Origin: Lebetimonas natsushimae
GTDB taxonomy: Bacteria; Campylobacterota; Campylobacteria; Campylobacterales; Nautiliaceae
Assembly: GCF_002335445.1 (NCBI RefSeq)
Contig: NZ_BDME01000002.1
Span: 372,001-436,000, forward strand
DNA length: 64,000 nt
Direction: 5' to 3'
Shown here: positions 39,826 through 48,774 of the stretch, in pieces
Position numbering within the stretch: position 1 is the first letter of the stretch
Layout: each line of letters opens with the position of its first letter
The notes under the pieces: generated by a model
Databases searched by the model: none
Seen by the model: only the letters and a program-made list of their open reading frames with translations
What the model was told of the DNA's origin: nothing
Program-made: the position numbers and the translations under genes

Positions 39826-42039
39826 ATGCAAGAAATTTTAAATCAATATTTTAAAAGAGATGAAAAAAATGAGTTAGTTCCAATTGAGGAAAATGGAAAA
39901 ATCTTTGCAATTTTAAAAAATAAATGGCTGGAAGCAAAACCAGAAGAAATAATAAGGCAAAAATTTATAGCGAAACTTATAGAGGAGTATGGATACGTAT
40001 CAGAACAAATGGCACAAGAAGTAAAAGTTAGTAACTCAAAAAGAGGTTCAGGAAAAGCACAAGCTGATATAGTAGTATGGAAAACAAAAGAAGATAAAAT
40101 TAATCAAAAAAATGCTTTTTTAGTTATTGAATGTAAAGCACCTACTATAAAATTAAAACTTGAAGATTGTTATCAAGGGATGAATTATGCTACTTGGTCA
40201 AGGGCTAAAATTTTTGCAATTTATAATGACAATGAAATGCAAGTTTATAAAATTGATGAAAGTAAAATTCCTATTTTATCAGATTCATTTAAGCCTATAA
40301 ATGATATTCCAAAAGCGAATGAAATTTTAGATGAAAATAAATTAGAAAAATTTTTACAAAAAACAAAAGAGTTTAAAGGAGATGAATTTGCACGCCTTCT
40401 TCATAAATGTCATAATATTATAAGAAATAATGACAAACTTTCTCCAGAAGCGGCATTTGATGAAATTAGTAAAGTTTTGTTTATAAAAATTATGTATGAA
40501 AGAAGTCCCAAACAAGAAGGTATTTTTTCTTTACAACAATTTAAAAAATTAAAAAGTGCTTGGGAACTTGCAAGGGGAAAAAGCGATAAGGCTGAAAGTT
40601 ATATGCAAAAACTTTTTGAAGATGTTAAAGAAGAATTTAAAAATGATGGGATTTTTGAAGATAATGAAAAAATAAAATTAAAAGAAAGTACATTTGAAGC
40701 AATTGTAAAAGAGCTAGAAATTTATAATCTTACAAAAACAGGAGCTGATGTAAAGGGTATTGCATTTGAAAAATTTTTAAGTAAAACTTTTAGAGGTCAA
40801 CTTGGTCAGTTTTTTACTCCAAGGACAATTGTTGATTTTATGGTTGATTTTATTAATCCAAAAGAAAATGAATTAATTTGTGATCCTTGTGTTGGAAGTG
40901 GTGGTTTTATAATTAAGGCATTTGAAAAAATTAAAGAAAATATAGAAAATGAATATAAGTTTAAGAAATTCGAATTACAAAAAAAAATATTTGGAGAAAA
41001 TCAGGAGTATTTAGATAATAAAGAAAAACAAAAAGAATTTGAAAAAATTTTAAGCAAATTAAATAATGAAGAACAAATGAGATTAAAACAATTATCCTGT
41101 TGTGCTATATATGGGACGGATGCAAATCCAAGAATGGCAAGAGTTGCAAAAATTAATATGATTATGCATGGAGATGGACATAGTGGAATTCATCATCATG
41201 ATGGATTGCTTAATATTAATGGAATTTTTAGAAACAGGTTTGATGTGATTTTGACTAATCCTCCTTTTGGAATTACTTATAATAACGATTTACCAAAAGT
41301 TCAAGAAGATGATAAATTTAAAGATGAAAGATTAATAGAAGAATATAAAAAAAAATATGGTGAAATTTATGAAGAAGAATTAAAGCAAGTTACGGATAAT
41401 ATAGGTAAGCCAATTAGAAATCTTTTTGAAGTTGGAAAATATACAGGAAAGAGCGAAGTATTATTTATTGAAAGATGTTTAGACTTATTGAAGCCAAAAG
41501 GTAGGATGGGAATAGTTTTGCCAGAAGGTGTTTTAAATAGTAGTGACTTAGAAAAGGCGAGGGAACTTTTTGAGGGAAGAGCTAAAATAAAATTGATAGT
41601 TTCATTACCGGATGAAGTATTTTTAAGTGCTGGAGCTACAGTAAAAACAAGTTTAGTATTTTTACAAAAATATTCTGAAGAAGAAAAAAATGAATTTGAA
41701 AAAATTAAACAAGAATGTGAAAATGAATTGAAAGAAAAATTAAAAATTTATGAAAAAGAAAATCAATTATCAATAATAAAAAAGAATTTGAGAAATAAAA
41801 AATTAGAAAAAGAAATAAAAGAGAAATTAAGAAAAAATAAAAAAGAAATAGAAAAAGAATTAAAACAATTATATAAATACTTAGAAACTAAATTAATGCC
41901 TTGTGTAAGAGAAAATTTTGATTATGAAATATTGGTAGCCGATATTAAAAAAGCTGGTATTACTTCTACGGGAGATATGACAGATAATGAACTTATTGAA
42001 TTATTAAAAGAATTAAAATCAATTAAGGTTTGGGAATGA
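39826..42039 (+). CDS. Restriction nuclease-N6-adenine methyltransferase fusion (HsdR-N + HsdM, BcgI-A-like)
   Basis: A 737-residue fusion. Residues 40-145 form an HsdR-N-type PD-(D/E)XK nuclease domain with D81 (AQADIVVW) and E102-C-K104 (VIECKAP). Residues 165-540 form an HsdM-like adenine methyltransferase with GQFFTPRTIVDFM (327-339), the SAM motif DPCVGSGGF (353-361) and the catalytic NPPF (479-482). A Lys/Glu-rich coiled coil follows, around residues 620-690. Both activities in one chain plus a separate S subunit match the type IIB/IIG BcgI-A plan rather than type I, because no HsdR helicase gene is present. AAGGAAG precedes the ATG. Confidence 0.85.
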   Translation: MQEILNQYFKRDEKNELVPIEENGKIFAILKNKWLEAKPEEIIRQKFIAKLIEEYGYVSEQMAQEVKVSNSKRGSGKAQADIVVWKTKEDKINQKNAFLVIECKAPTIKLKLEDCYQGMNYATWSRAKIFAIYNDNEMQVYKIDESKIPILSDSFKPINDIPKANEILDENKLEKFLQKTKEFKGDEFARLLHKCHNIIRNNDKLSPEAAFDEISKVLFIKIMYERSPKQEGIFSLQQFKKLKSAWELARGKSDKAESYMQKLFEDVKEEFKNDGIFEDNEKIKLKESTFEAIVKELEIYNLTKTGADVKGIAFEKFLSKTFRGQLGQFFTPRTIVDFMVDFINPKENELICDPCVGSGGFIIKAFEKIKENIENEYKFKKFELQKKIFGENQEYLDNKEKQKEFEKILSKLNNEEQMRLKQLSCCAIYGTDANPRMARVAKINMIMHGDGHSGIHHHDGLLNINGIFRNRFDVILTNPPFGITYNNDLPKVQEDDKFKDERLIEEYKKKYGEIYEEELKQVTDNIGKPIRNLFEVGKYTGKSEVLFIERCLDLLKPKGRMGIVLPEGVLNSSDLEKARELFEGRAKIKLIVSLPDEVFLSAGATVKTSLVFLQKYSEEEKNEFEKIKQECENELKEKLKIYEKENQLSIIKKNLRNKKLEKEIKEKLRKNKKEIEKELKQLYKYLETKLMPCVRENFDYEILVADIKKAGITSTGDMTDNELIELLKELKSIKVWE

Positions 42040-43319
42040 TTTTAAAGAAAATTAGATATAAAGATTTAAATAATTGGAGTGTGAAATTTTTAATAAGCAC
42101 TTCTATTTCTAGTAAATATTTTATAGATAGATTACAAAATTATATTGAAGAAAAAAAGTGCAAAATATCTCCTTATAATTATCCTGATAAAAAGTTTAAA
42201 ATCTTAGGAGTTAATAATAAAGTGGGTCTTTTTGATAATGAAATAAAATTAGGGAGAGAAATTAATCAAGATTATAAAATAGTAAGATTTAATTATTTTG
42301 CATTCAATCCATATCGTATAAATGTAGGTTCAATTGGATTAAAAACAAAAGAAAATAAATATAGATATATTAGTCCAGCTTATATTGTTTTTAGGATAAA
42401 AAATAAAAGGAAATTATTACCAGAATATTTGTTTTTACTTTTTAAAACTAATATTTTTTTAAATGTAATTAGAAATAATACAAAAGGAAGTGTTAGACAG
42501 ATATTATCTTATGATATTTTAGAAAATCTAAAAATACCTATTCCAGACATTGATATTCAAAAAAAATTAATTTTTAAATATTTTAATATAAAAGAAAGAT
42601 TAAAAAAATTAAAAGAAGAATATTTTGTTTTATTAAAAGAATTTGAAAAAGCTTTATTTATCAGTGAAAAAAATAAAAATAAATTTCTTTTAAATAAAAT
42701 AAGATATAAAGATTTAGATAGTTGGAGTGTTAATATATTGATGGAAAATTTGATTAAGTCATCATATCCTTTAAAGCCCTTTAAAGAAGTATTATCGAAA
42801 GCTGATATAAAGAAAATAAATATTGAAGATGATAAAAAATATAAAATATTAGGTGTAAAAAGCTTTGGTAGAGGAGTTTATATAAATAGGGAAGTAATAG
42901 GTAAAAATTTAAAAATGAAAAAATATCAACTAGCAAAAAAAAATCATTTGTTTTGGTGTAAAGTAGATACTAAAAATGGTGCATTTGGGATTATTACTGA
43001 AGAGTTTGAAGGTACTATAGCATCTTCAAATATGACATTTGCTAAAATAGATACTAATAAAATTAATTTATTTTATTTACAATTATTATTTCAATTAACG
43101 ATATTCAATAAATATATGGATAATAAAGTTACTGGAACTACAAATAGAAAATATATTAAATTTGATGAATTATTAAATAATACAAAAATTCCTCTACCCG
43201 ATATTAAAACTCAAAAAAAATTAGTTGAAAAATTAGAAATAAATTTGAAAGAACAAAGAAAATTGGAAAAGGAATTAAAAAAAACTTTAGAAAAATTTGA
43301 AAATGAAATTTTTGAGTGA
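42036..43319 (+). CDS. HsdS-like DNA specificity subunit with two recognition domains
   Basis: A 427-residue specificity subunit with two halves of similar plan. Each begins with a related element (KIRYKDLNNWSVKFL near residue 4, KIRYKDLDSWSVNIL near residue 223), contains a target-recognition domain and ends with a Lys/Glu coiled coil after IPIPDIDIQKKL or IPLPDIKTQKKL. Two different target domains imply a bipartite recognition site. The ATG at 42036 overlaps the fusion gene's stop (ATGA), so the pair forms one restriction-modification unit. Confidence 0.87.
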   Translation: MILKKIRYKDLNNWSVKFLISTSISSKYFIDRLQNYIEEKKCKISPYNYPDKKFKILGVNNKVGLFDNEIKLGREINQDYKIVRFNYFAFNPYRINVGSIGLKTKENKYRYISPAYIVFRIKNKRKLLPEYLFLLFKTNIFLNVIRNNTKGSVRQILSYDILENLKIPIPDIDIQKKLIFKYFNIKERLKKLKEEYFVLLKEFEKALFISEKNKNKFLLNKIRYKDLDSWSVNILMENLIKSSYPLKPFKEVLSKADIKKINIEDDKKYKILGVKSFGRGVYINREVIGKNLKMKKYQLAKKNHLFWCKVDTKNGAFGIITEEFEGTIASSNMTFAKIDTNKINLFYLQLLFQLTIFNKYMDNKVTGTTNRKYIKFDELLNNTKIPLPDIKTQKKLVEKLEINLKEQRKLEKELKKTLEKFENEIFE

Positions 43320-44340
43320 TTTTTTTAAATATATTAAAAAACTTTTAACAAAATGGTTTTTTTATATGGGTTTTTTACCTACAATTTATGATTATATTTC
43401 TGTATATTTACCTAAAAAATGGAATGTAATTAAAATTCCGTCTTTTATAAATTATATGTTTTTAGTATTATTTTTTATAGCTTCTTCTTTTGTTTTATGG
43501 CTAGAGGAGAAGAAACAAAAAGAAGAAGTAATTAATAAATTGAAAGAGTATTTAAATACTTTACCAAATTATAAAATAAAGTTAATTTTGAAAAAATATG
43601 AATTACAAGAAATTAAAGATTTTAGATTAGAAAAAGAAAAATTATTAAAAAAAGCATTAAAACAATTAGAATTTTTAAAAGATAAAGGACAATTAGATAC
43701 TTTAAAGGGTTATGAAATTGAAGAATTGTTTGATTTTATACCTATTGAATCTGAATATGATTTAAATAAATATATATCTGATTTAAAAAATTTTATTACA
43801 AAAATTAAATCTTTAAAGATTGATAAAAATATTGAAAATATCCAAATTTATGAAGCAACTGTTGAAATAAGCAATATAGGTTTGAAATCTGATGAAAATA
43901 TATATTGTAAAATAGAATTAGGAAAAGAAAATGTTGCTTTTAAATATGTAGAGGATTTTGAAGATAAATTGAAAGAAATTATTAAAGAAAAAATACCAAT
44001 TCTGCCGGAATTTCCTAAACCTGTAAAAATAAATAAATCAAAAGAAACATTTTATGAAATGAATAAAATAATAAACTTTTCAAAATCTACTTTAATATCT
44101 CCTATAGAAAAAATAGATACTAAATTTTTAAGATTATCTGAAAACAGACATCCTCCTTATTTTTTTGTAGATGAACATCAAATTATAATTAAAGATTTGA
44201 ATTTAAATACAGGAATGACTCATAGTAGAAATTTTTATCTAATTTTAAATAATAAAGATAATATTAAATACTATATTACTTCAAGAAATTTACCAAGACC
44301 TATACAAGGAATATTAAAGGAGATTATTTATGAAATTTAA
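43303..44340 (+). CDS. Membrane-anchored protein of unknown function, partner of OLD-like ATPase
   Basis: A 345-residue protein that I do not recognise. It has a hydrophobic, possibly re-entrant segment at about residues 17-36, a clear membrane helix at 47-66 (INYMFLVLFFIASSFVLWL), then a Lys/Glu coiled coil (67-130). A beta-rich C-terminal half follows (IYEATVEISNIGLKS, YFFVDEHQIIIKDLNLNTG). The start is the ATG at 43303, inside the HsdS stop region (17-base overlap), and its end overlaps the ATPase gene by 11 bases. This tight coupling suggests that it works with the ATPase, perhaps as a membrane sensor or effector. Confidence 0.7.
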   Translation: MKFLSDFFKYIKKLLTKWFFYMGFLPTIYDYISVYLPKKWNVIKIPSFINYMFLVLFFIASSFVLWLEEKKQKEEVINKLKEYLNTLPNYKIKLILKKYELQEIKDFRLEKEKLLKKALKQLEFLKDKGQLDTLKGYEIEELFDFIPIESEYDLNKYISDLKNFITKIKSLKIDKNIENIQIYEATVEISNIGLKSDENIYCKIELGKENVAFKYVEDFEDKLKEIIKEKIPILPEFPKPVKINKSKETFYEMNKIINFSKSTLISPIEKIDTKFLRLSENRHPPYFFVDEHQIIIKDLNLNTGMTHSRNFYLILNNKDNIKYYITSRNLPRPIQGILKEIIYEI

Positions 44341-45970
44341 ATTTATTAAAATAAAAGGTTATAAAAATTTAGATTTTGAAATGAAATTTCCAGATGACGG
44401 AGTAGCTGTTTTTATCGGGAATAACGGAAGTGGAAAAAGTAATCTTTTAGAAGCTATAAGTTTAATATTTGGATATTATTATAATATTAATTTAATAAAT
44501 AAGCTAAATTTTGAATATGTTATTAGATATGAAAAGAATAATGAAGAAATAGTATTGACTAATAATAGAGAATATATAGATGAAACTAAATTACCTGATA
44601 AGATAATATGTTATTATAGTGGAGAAGAAGCAAGATTGTGGAATGATATTTATAAAAAGTTTTATGAAATAGAAAATAAAAAGTTTATTAATAATAGTTT
44701 TCCTCGTTTGCCTAGTTTATTATTTCTAAATAAATATTATTGGAAAATAGCATTAATAATGTTAGTTTTAAATAATAAAAATGAAAAAGAAATAAATTTA
44801 TTTAATTATTTCGATTTAAATGAAGTTAAATATAAAATATTTAAAAATAATAGTAATTTATCTAAGTGGAAATCAAATGCAATAAGTCAATTTATAAATA
44901 ATTTTCCAGAGGAAGGTATGATAAAAGATATAAATTTTGGAGATTTAAAAGAATTTTTTTTTAAATTGTATTTTTCTTATATACCTAAAAATAGTAAATT
45001 TATTGATAATATTCAGATCTTTGATATTAAAAAAAATAAAGTGTTATTATCATTTATTGATTTAAGTGAGGGAGAAAAAAGATTTATTTTATATAAATTT
45101 ATAATTGAATTATTAGCAACTCAAGATACATTATTATTGTTTGATGAAATTGATAATAATATACATCCTGCAAATAAAAAATATTTAAAAAAAATTTTAT
45201 TTGAAAATTTTATCGATTTAGATAAAAATATAATTTTTACTACTCATTCTCCTACTTTAACTACAATTTTTGAGACAAAAAATAATTTTATGTTAGATAG
45301 TGGAAAAATTATTAGTTATGATAAAAAGCAAATAATTAAAAAATTAACTGAAAATAAATGGAGCTATTTTGAAATTAATGAACTTTTAACTACTAATGAA
45401 GATATTGTATTGGTTGAAGGTTCAACAGATGTTCTTTATTTGGAAGAAACATTAAAATTATTTAAGAATAAAGGTAAATTTAAAAATTTAAGTTTAAAAT
45501 TTATACCTGCAGGAGGAGCAAATAATGATATGGAATTTTTTATAAAAAATTTAACAGTAAAAGAAAATCAAAAAATATTTGTATTATTAGATAATGATGA
45601 AGCAGGTAAAAAGGCTTTTAAAAAATTAGAAAAAGATTTTTCAAATCAAAAGTATTTACATATTTTAAATTTGCCAAAGCCAGTGCAAAATTTTACTGAA
45701 AATGATTATTGGGAAATAGAAGATTTCTTTGATAAAAAATTAGTAAAAGAAATTGCAAAAGAAAATTTTAAAAAACAAATAGAAAATAATTTAATTTCTT
45801 TTCCTAAATTAGGAAAGAATACAGTTTCGAAATCAAGTATAAAAGGAATGATAAAGGATGAATTTGATAAATTTAAAAAAAATGAAAGAAGTTTAATTGA
45901 AGAAGAACATTTATCTGATTTTGAAAAAATATTTAAATTAATAGAAAAAGTAAAGAATGAACCAGTTTGA
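44330..45970 (+). CDS. OLD-like AAA/ABC ATPase with C-terminal TOPRIM nuclease domain
   Basis: A 546-residue ATPase. Walker A is GNNGSGKS (30-37), the ABC signature LSEGEK is at 245-250, Walker B LLLFDE is at 268-273 with DNNIHP, and the switch His is in TTHSP (H306). A TOPRIM domain follows, with the Glu in LVEGSTD (E363), a Gly-rich turn GGANND and the acidic DND of LLDNDEAG (421-423). This domain order is that of OLD-family nucleases and GajA-like defence proteins. AAGGAG precedes the ATG. No UvrD-like helicase follows, so it is not a standard Gabija. The last 14 bases overlap cas3. Confidence 0.85.
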   Translation: MKFKFIKIKGYKNLDFEMKFPDDGVAVFIGNNGSGKSNLLEAISLIFGYYYNINLINKLNFEYVIRYEKNNEEIVLTNNREYIDETKLPDKIICYYSGEEARLWNDIYKKFYEIENKKFINNSFPRLPSLLFLNKYYWKIALIMLVLNNKNEKEINLFNYFDLNEVKYKIFKNNSNLSKWKSNAISQFINNFPEEGMIKDINFGDLKEFFFKLYFSYIPKNSKFIDNIQIFDIKKNKVLLSFIDLSEGEKRFILYKFIIELLATQDTLLLFDEIDNNIHPANKKYLKKILFENFIDLDKNIIFTTHSPTLTTIFETKNNFMLDSGKIISYDKKQIIKKLTENKWSYFEINELLTTNEDIVLVEGSTDVLYLEETLKLFKNKGKFKNLSLKFIPAGGANNDMEFFIKNLTVKENQKIFVLLDNDEAGKKAFKKLEKDFSNQKYLHILNLPKPVQNFTENDYWEIEDFFDKKLVKEIAKENFKKQIENNLISFPKLGKNTVSKSSIKGMIKDEFDKFKKNERSLIEEEHLSDFEKIFKLIEKVKNEPV

Positions 45971-48287
45971 TATCTTCTCCCACCTTCATCCCTCAAAACC
46001 TCCTGAATTGTTAGAAGAGCATAAAAAATTAGTGAGTGATTATTTTGAAAAGATTGTTAGATTTAAAAATATTGATTTAGATAAACTGGCTGAATGTTTT
46101 GAGATAAAAGATAAGTGTTTTGTAAAAAAACTGATAAAAGAAGTAGTTGTTTTGCACGATGAGGGAAAAGTTAATCCGGGGTTTCAGTATATTAAAATGA
46201 AAAATGAGGCTTTTAAAGACGCTTATGAAAATATGGAGATAAAAACTTCAAAGCATTCTTTCCCTGGGGCGGTTTTATTTTTTGAGAGATTTATTGAGGA
46301 AGTGGATAGTGAAAATGATGATGAAGAGTTTAATAAAAAGCTTTTTTTATTGGTTGCTTTTTCTTTTCTTATAGCAAAACATCATTCAAAACTTGATAAT
46401 TTTGAAAGATTTGTAGATGAATTAAAGGATGCTTTAAGCGAGAGGAATTCTCCTTATGTTCCGTTTTATTTAAATTTTAATTATTTAGATATTAAAAAGT
46501 TTGTTGCAATAAAATTTATTTTTTCATTGATTATTAGTAGTGATTATTATGCAACGCTTGAATATATGGCTGATTTAAAAATAGATGATTTTGGAAAACT
46601 TGATGTTAAAATGGCAAAAGAGGAATTTGAAGATTTTGAAATTATAAAAAATATAAGAAATAAAATTTATAAAAAGCCTATTGACAGGTTAAGAAGCGAA
46701 ATGTTTTTAGAGGCAGAGAAAAATTTGGATGTTTCAAAAAATATTTTTTATCTGCAAGCTCCAACCGGCGGGGGAAAAACGATAATTTCTTTAAATTTGG
46801 CCCTAAATCTTAATCCTACTAAAATTTTTTATGTTTTTCCATTTAATACTTTGGTTGAGCAGACTGAAAGTAAAATAAAAGAGATTTTTAAAAATTTAGA
46901 TTTTGCAGTGGTTAATTCAATAACCCCTATTACAGATGAGGAAGATGATAAAAATCAATATGAAAAAGTTTATATTAACAGACTTTTTTATCAAAAGGAA
47001 CTTATTTTAACTACACACGTAAATTTTTTTGATATTTTGTTTGGGATTAATAAAGAGGGTAATTTTGCTTTGTGGCAACTTTATGGAAGTGTAATTATTT
47101 TAGATGAAATACAGAGTTATAATAACAATTTGTGGTGGTATATGGCTGAGTTTTTCAGTGCTTTTAGCGAGGTTTTAAATTTAAAAATTATTATAATGAG
47201 TGCAACTTTGCCAAAAATAGATAAACTTCTTGAAAATAAAAATGAGTTTTTTAATTTGCTTGACAGCAAAAAATATTTTCAAAATCCTTTGTTTAAAGAA
47301 AGGGTTGAAGTTGATTTTAGTTTGATTGATGAAGAGTTTAGTTTTGAAGAAATTAAAAAAAGAATTGTAAATTATAAAAGGATTTTAATAGAATTTATTA
47401 AAAAAGACTCTGCGAGGGAATTTTATGAATATATTAAAGATTTGGAAGATTATGAAGTTTATGAGTTAAACGGGGATGACAATAAAATTTTTAGGGATTT
47501 TGTAATTAAACGGACAAAAGAGGCTGAAAAAATTATAGTGGTTTCAACTCAGGTAATTGAAGCCGGGGTTGATATAGATATGGAAGTCGGTTTTAAAGAT
47601 ATTGCAACGATTGACAGTGACGAACAGTTTATAGGGAGAATAAACAGAAATTCTTTACAGAAAGGGAAAGCCTATTTTTTTGATAATGATGATGAGAGTG
47701 ATATTTATAAAAAAGATAACAGAATTGGAATAAGTCTTAGGGATGAGAAATATAGAAAAATTTTTTTGAATAAAGAGTTTGAATTGTATTATGATGAGGT
47801 GTTAAAAAGAATAAAAGAAAAAGGAAAAAGTTTTAACGGAGTTGAAACAAATATTGAGAGTTTTAAAAAAGCTGTAAAAAGACTTGATTTCAATGCTGTC
47901 AATAGATTGATGAAATTGATAGATGATGCCAGTGTTACGGTATTTTTTCCATATAAGATTAAATTAAAAGGAATTTATGAGCTTGATTTTGTGGATGAAA
48001 AATTTATAAATGACGGTTTTTTTGACGGTTGTTTGGTTTGGAAGGCATTTAAGGAATTGAATGAAATAAAAAATTTTGCAAAAAGGGAAATTGAAAAATC
48101 AAAACTTAATTATTTAATGCAGTTTTTTACATTTAATCTGCCTTTTGTTAAAAAGCTTAATATTTATGATGATGAATGTTGCGGTATTTATTTGATTGAG
48201 GATTATGAAAATTATATTGATGAAAATTTTAAATTTGACAGAAGAGTTTTTTTAGATAATCAAAAAAGGGAATATAATTTTTTATGA
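45957..48287 (+). CDS. cas3: CRISPR helicase-nuclease Cas3 (type I-B)
   Basis: A 776-residue effector. The N-terminal HD nuclease domain has H22, H67-D68 (VVLHDEGK), H100, H142-H143 (AKHHSK) and D196. The SF2 helicase has Walker A APTGGGKT (268-275), DEIQ (383-386), SAT (415-417) and STQVIEAGVDIDM with FIGRINR for motifs V and VI. The start ATG lies inside the OLD-like gene, 14 bases before that gene's end, with only a weak ribosome site. Translation is therefore probably coupled to the inserted gene. Confidence 0.94.
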   Translation: MNQFDIFSHLHPSKPPELLEEHKKLVSDYFEKIVRFKNIDLDKLAECFEIKDKCFVKKLIKEVVVLHDEGKVNPGFQYIKMKNEAFKDAYENMEIKTSKHSFPGAVLFFERFIEEVDSENDDEEFNKKLFLLVAFSFLIAKHHSKLDNFERFVDELKDALSERNSPYVPFYLNFNYLDIKKFVAIKFIFSLIISSDYYATLEYMADLKIDDFGKLDVKMAKEEFEDFEIIKNIRNKIYKKPIDRLRSEMFLEAEKNLDVSKNIFYLQAPTGGGKTIISLNLALNLNPTKIFYVFPFNTLVEQTESKIKEIFKNLDFAVVNSITPITDEEDDKNQYEKVYINRLFYQKELILTTHVNFFDILFGINKEGNFALWQLYGSVIILDEIQSYNNNLWWYMAEFFSAFSEVLNLKIIIMSATLPKIDKLLENKNEFFNLLDSKKYFQNPLFKERVEVDFSLIDEEFSFEEIKKRIVNYKRILIEFIKKDSAREFYEYIKDLEDYEVYELNGDDNKIFRDFVIKRTKEAEKIIVVSTQVIEAGVDIDMEVGFKDIATIDSDEQFIGRINRNSLQKGKAYFFDNDDESDIYKKDNRIGISLRDEKYRKIFLNKEFELYYDEVLKRIKEKGKSFNGVETNIESFKKAVKRLDFNAVNRLMKLIDDASVTVFFPYKIKLKGIYELDFVDEKFINDGFFDGCLVWKAFKELNEIKNFAKREIEKSKLNYLMQFFTFNLPFVKKLNIYDDECCGIYLIEDYENYIDENFKFDRRVFLDNQKREYNFL

Positions 48288-48766
48288 TTACCGGTACTAT
48301 GATTAATTATTATATCCATTGCAAGACTCAGCTTTGGCTTTTTTACCATAACATAAACCTTGAAGATAACAGCGAGGATGTAAGAATTGGTAAAGTTTTG
48401 CACGGAATAAGCGATGAAAAAGTAGATGAGGTAAGTTTAGAAAATATTAAGGTGGATAAAATTACAAGGGATTATGTTATTGAAATTAAAAAAAGCGATA
48501 GTGACATTGAAGCGGCAAAATGGCAATTGTTGTATTATCTTTACAGACTTAAACAAAAAGGAATTTATAAAAAAGGAAGGCTTGAAGTCTTTGAAAAACG
48601 AAAACAGGATAAGAAAAGAATAGTTATTGAACTTAATGAAGAAAATGAAAAGAGACTTTTGGAAATAATTGAAGATATTGAAAAAATAATAAATTCTCCT
48701 ATGCCGGAGCCTGTGTTTGAAAGTAAATGCAGAAAATGTGCATATTATGAATTTTGTTTTTTGTAA
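48284..48766 (+). CDS. cas4: CRISPR adaptation exonuclease Cas4
   Basis: A 160-residue RecB-type nuclease with a 4Fe-4S cluster. Cysteine ligands are C13 (YYIHCKTQ), and C149, C152 and C158 (CRKCAYYEFC). The nuclease core includes GKVLHG, VIEIKKSDSD and AAKWQLLYYLYRL. It trims prespacers to select PAM-proximal ends. The start overlaps the cas3 stop by 4 bases, and cas1 follows after 8 bases. Confidence 0.92.
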   Translation: MITGTMINYYIHCKTQLWLFYHNINLEDNSEDVRIGKVLHGISDEKVDEVSLENIKVDKITRDYVIEIKKSDSDIEAAKWQLLYYLYRLKQKGIYKKGRLEVFEKRKQDKKRIVIELNEENEKRLLEIIEDIEKIINSPMPEPVFESKCRKCAYYEFCFL

Positions 48767-48774
48767 GGAAAGAG

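Noticed and set aside
39826-43319. Classic type I restriction system
   Set aside because: There is no HsdR gene with a DEAD-box motor. The nuclease domain is fused to the methyltransferase, which fits a BcgI-like arrangement better.
44330-45970. Gabija (GajA) assignment for the OLD-like ATPase
   Set aside because: Gabija needs a UvrD-like GajB helicase next to GajA. The neighbours here are a membrane protein and cas3, so only the broader OLD-like label is supported.
39816-45970. Insertion sequence or phage remnants at the borders of the inserted defence block
   Set aside because: I looked for a transposase, an integrase, tRNA ends and direct or inverted repeats at the junctions and saw none. 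The mechanism of insertion remains unknown.
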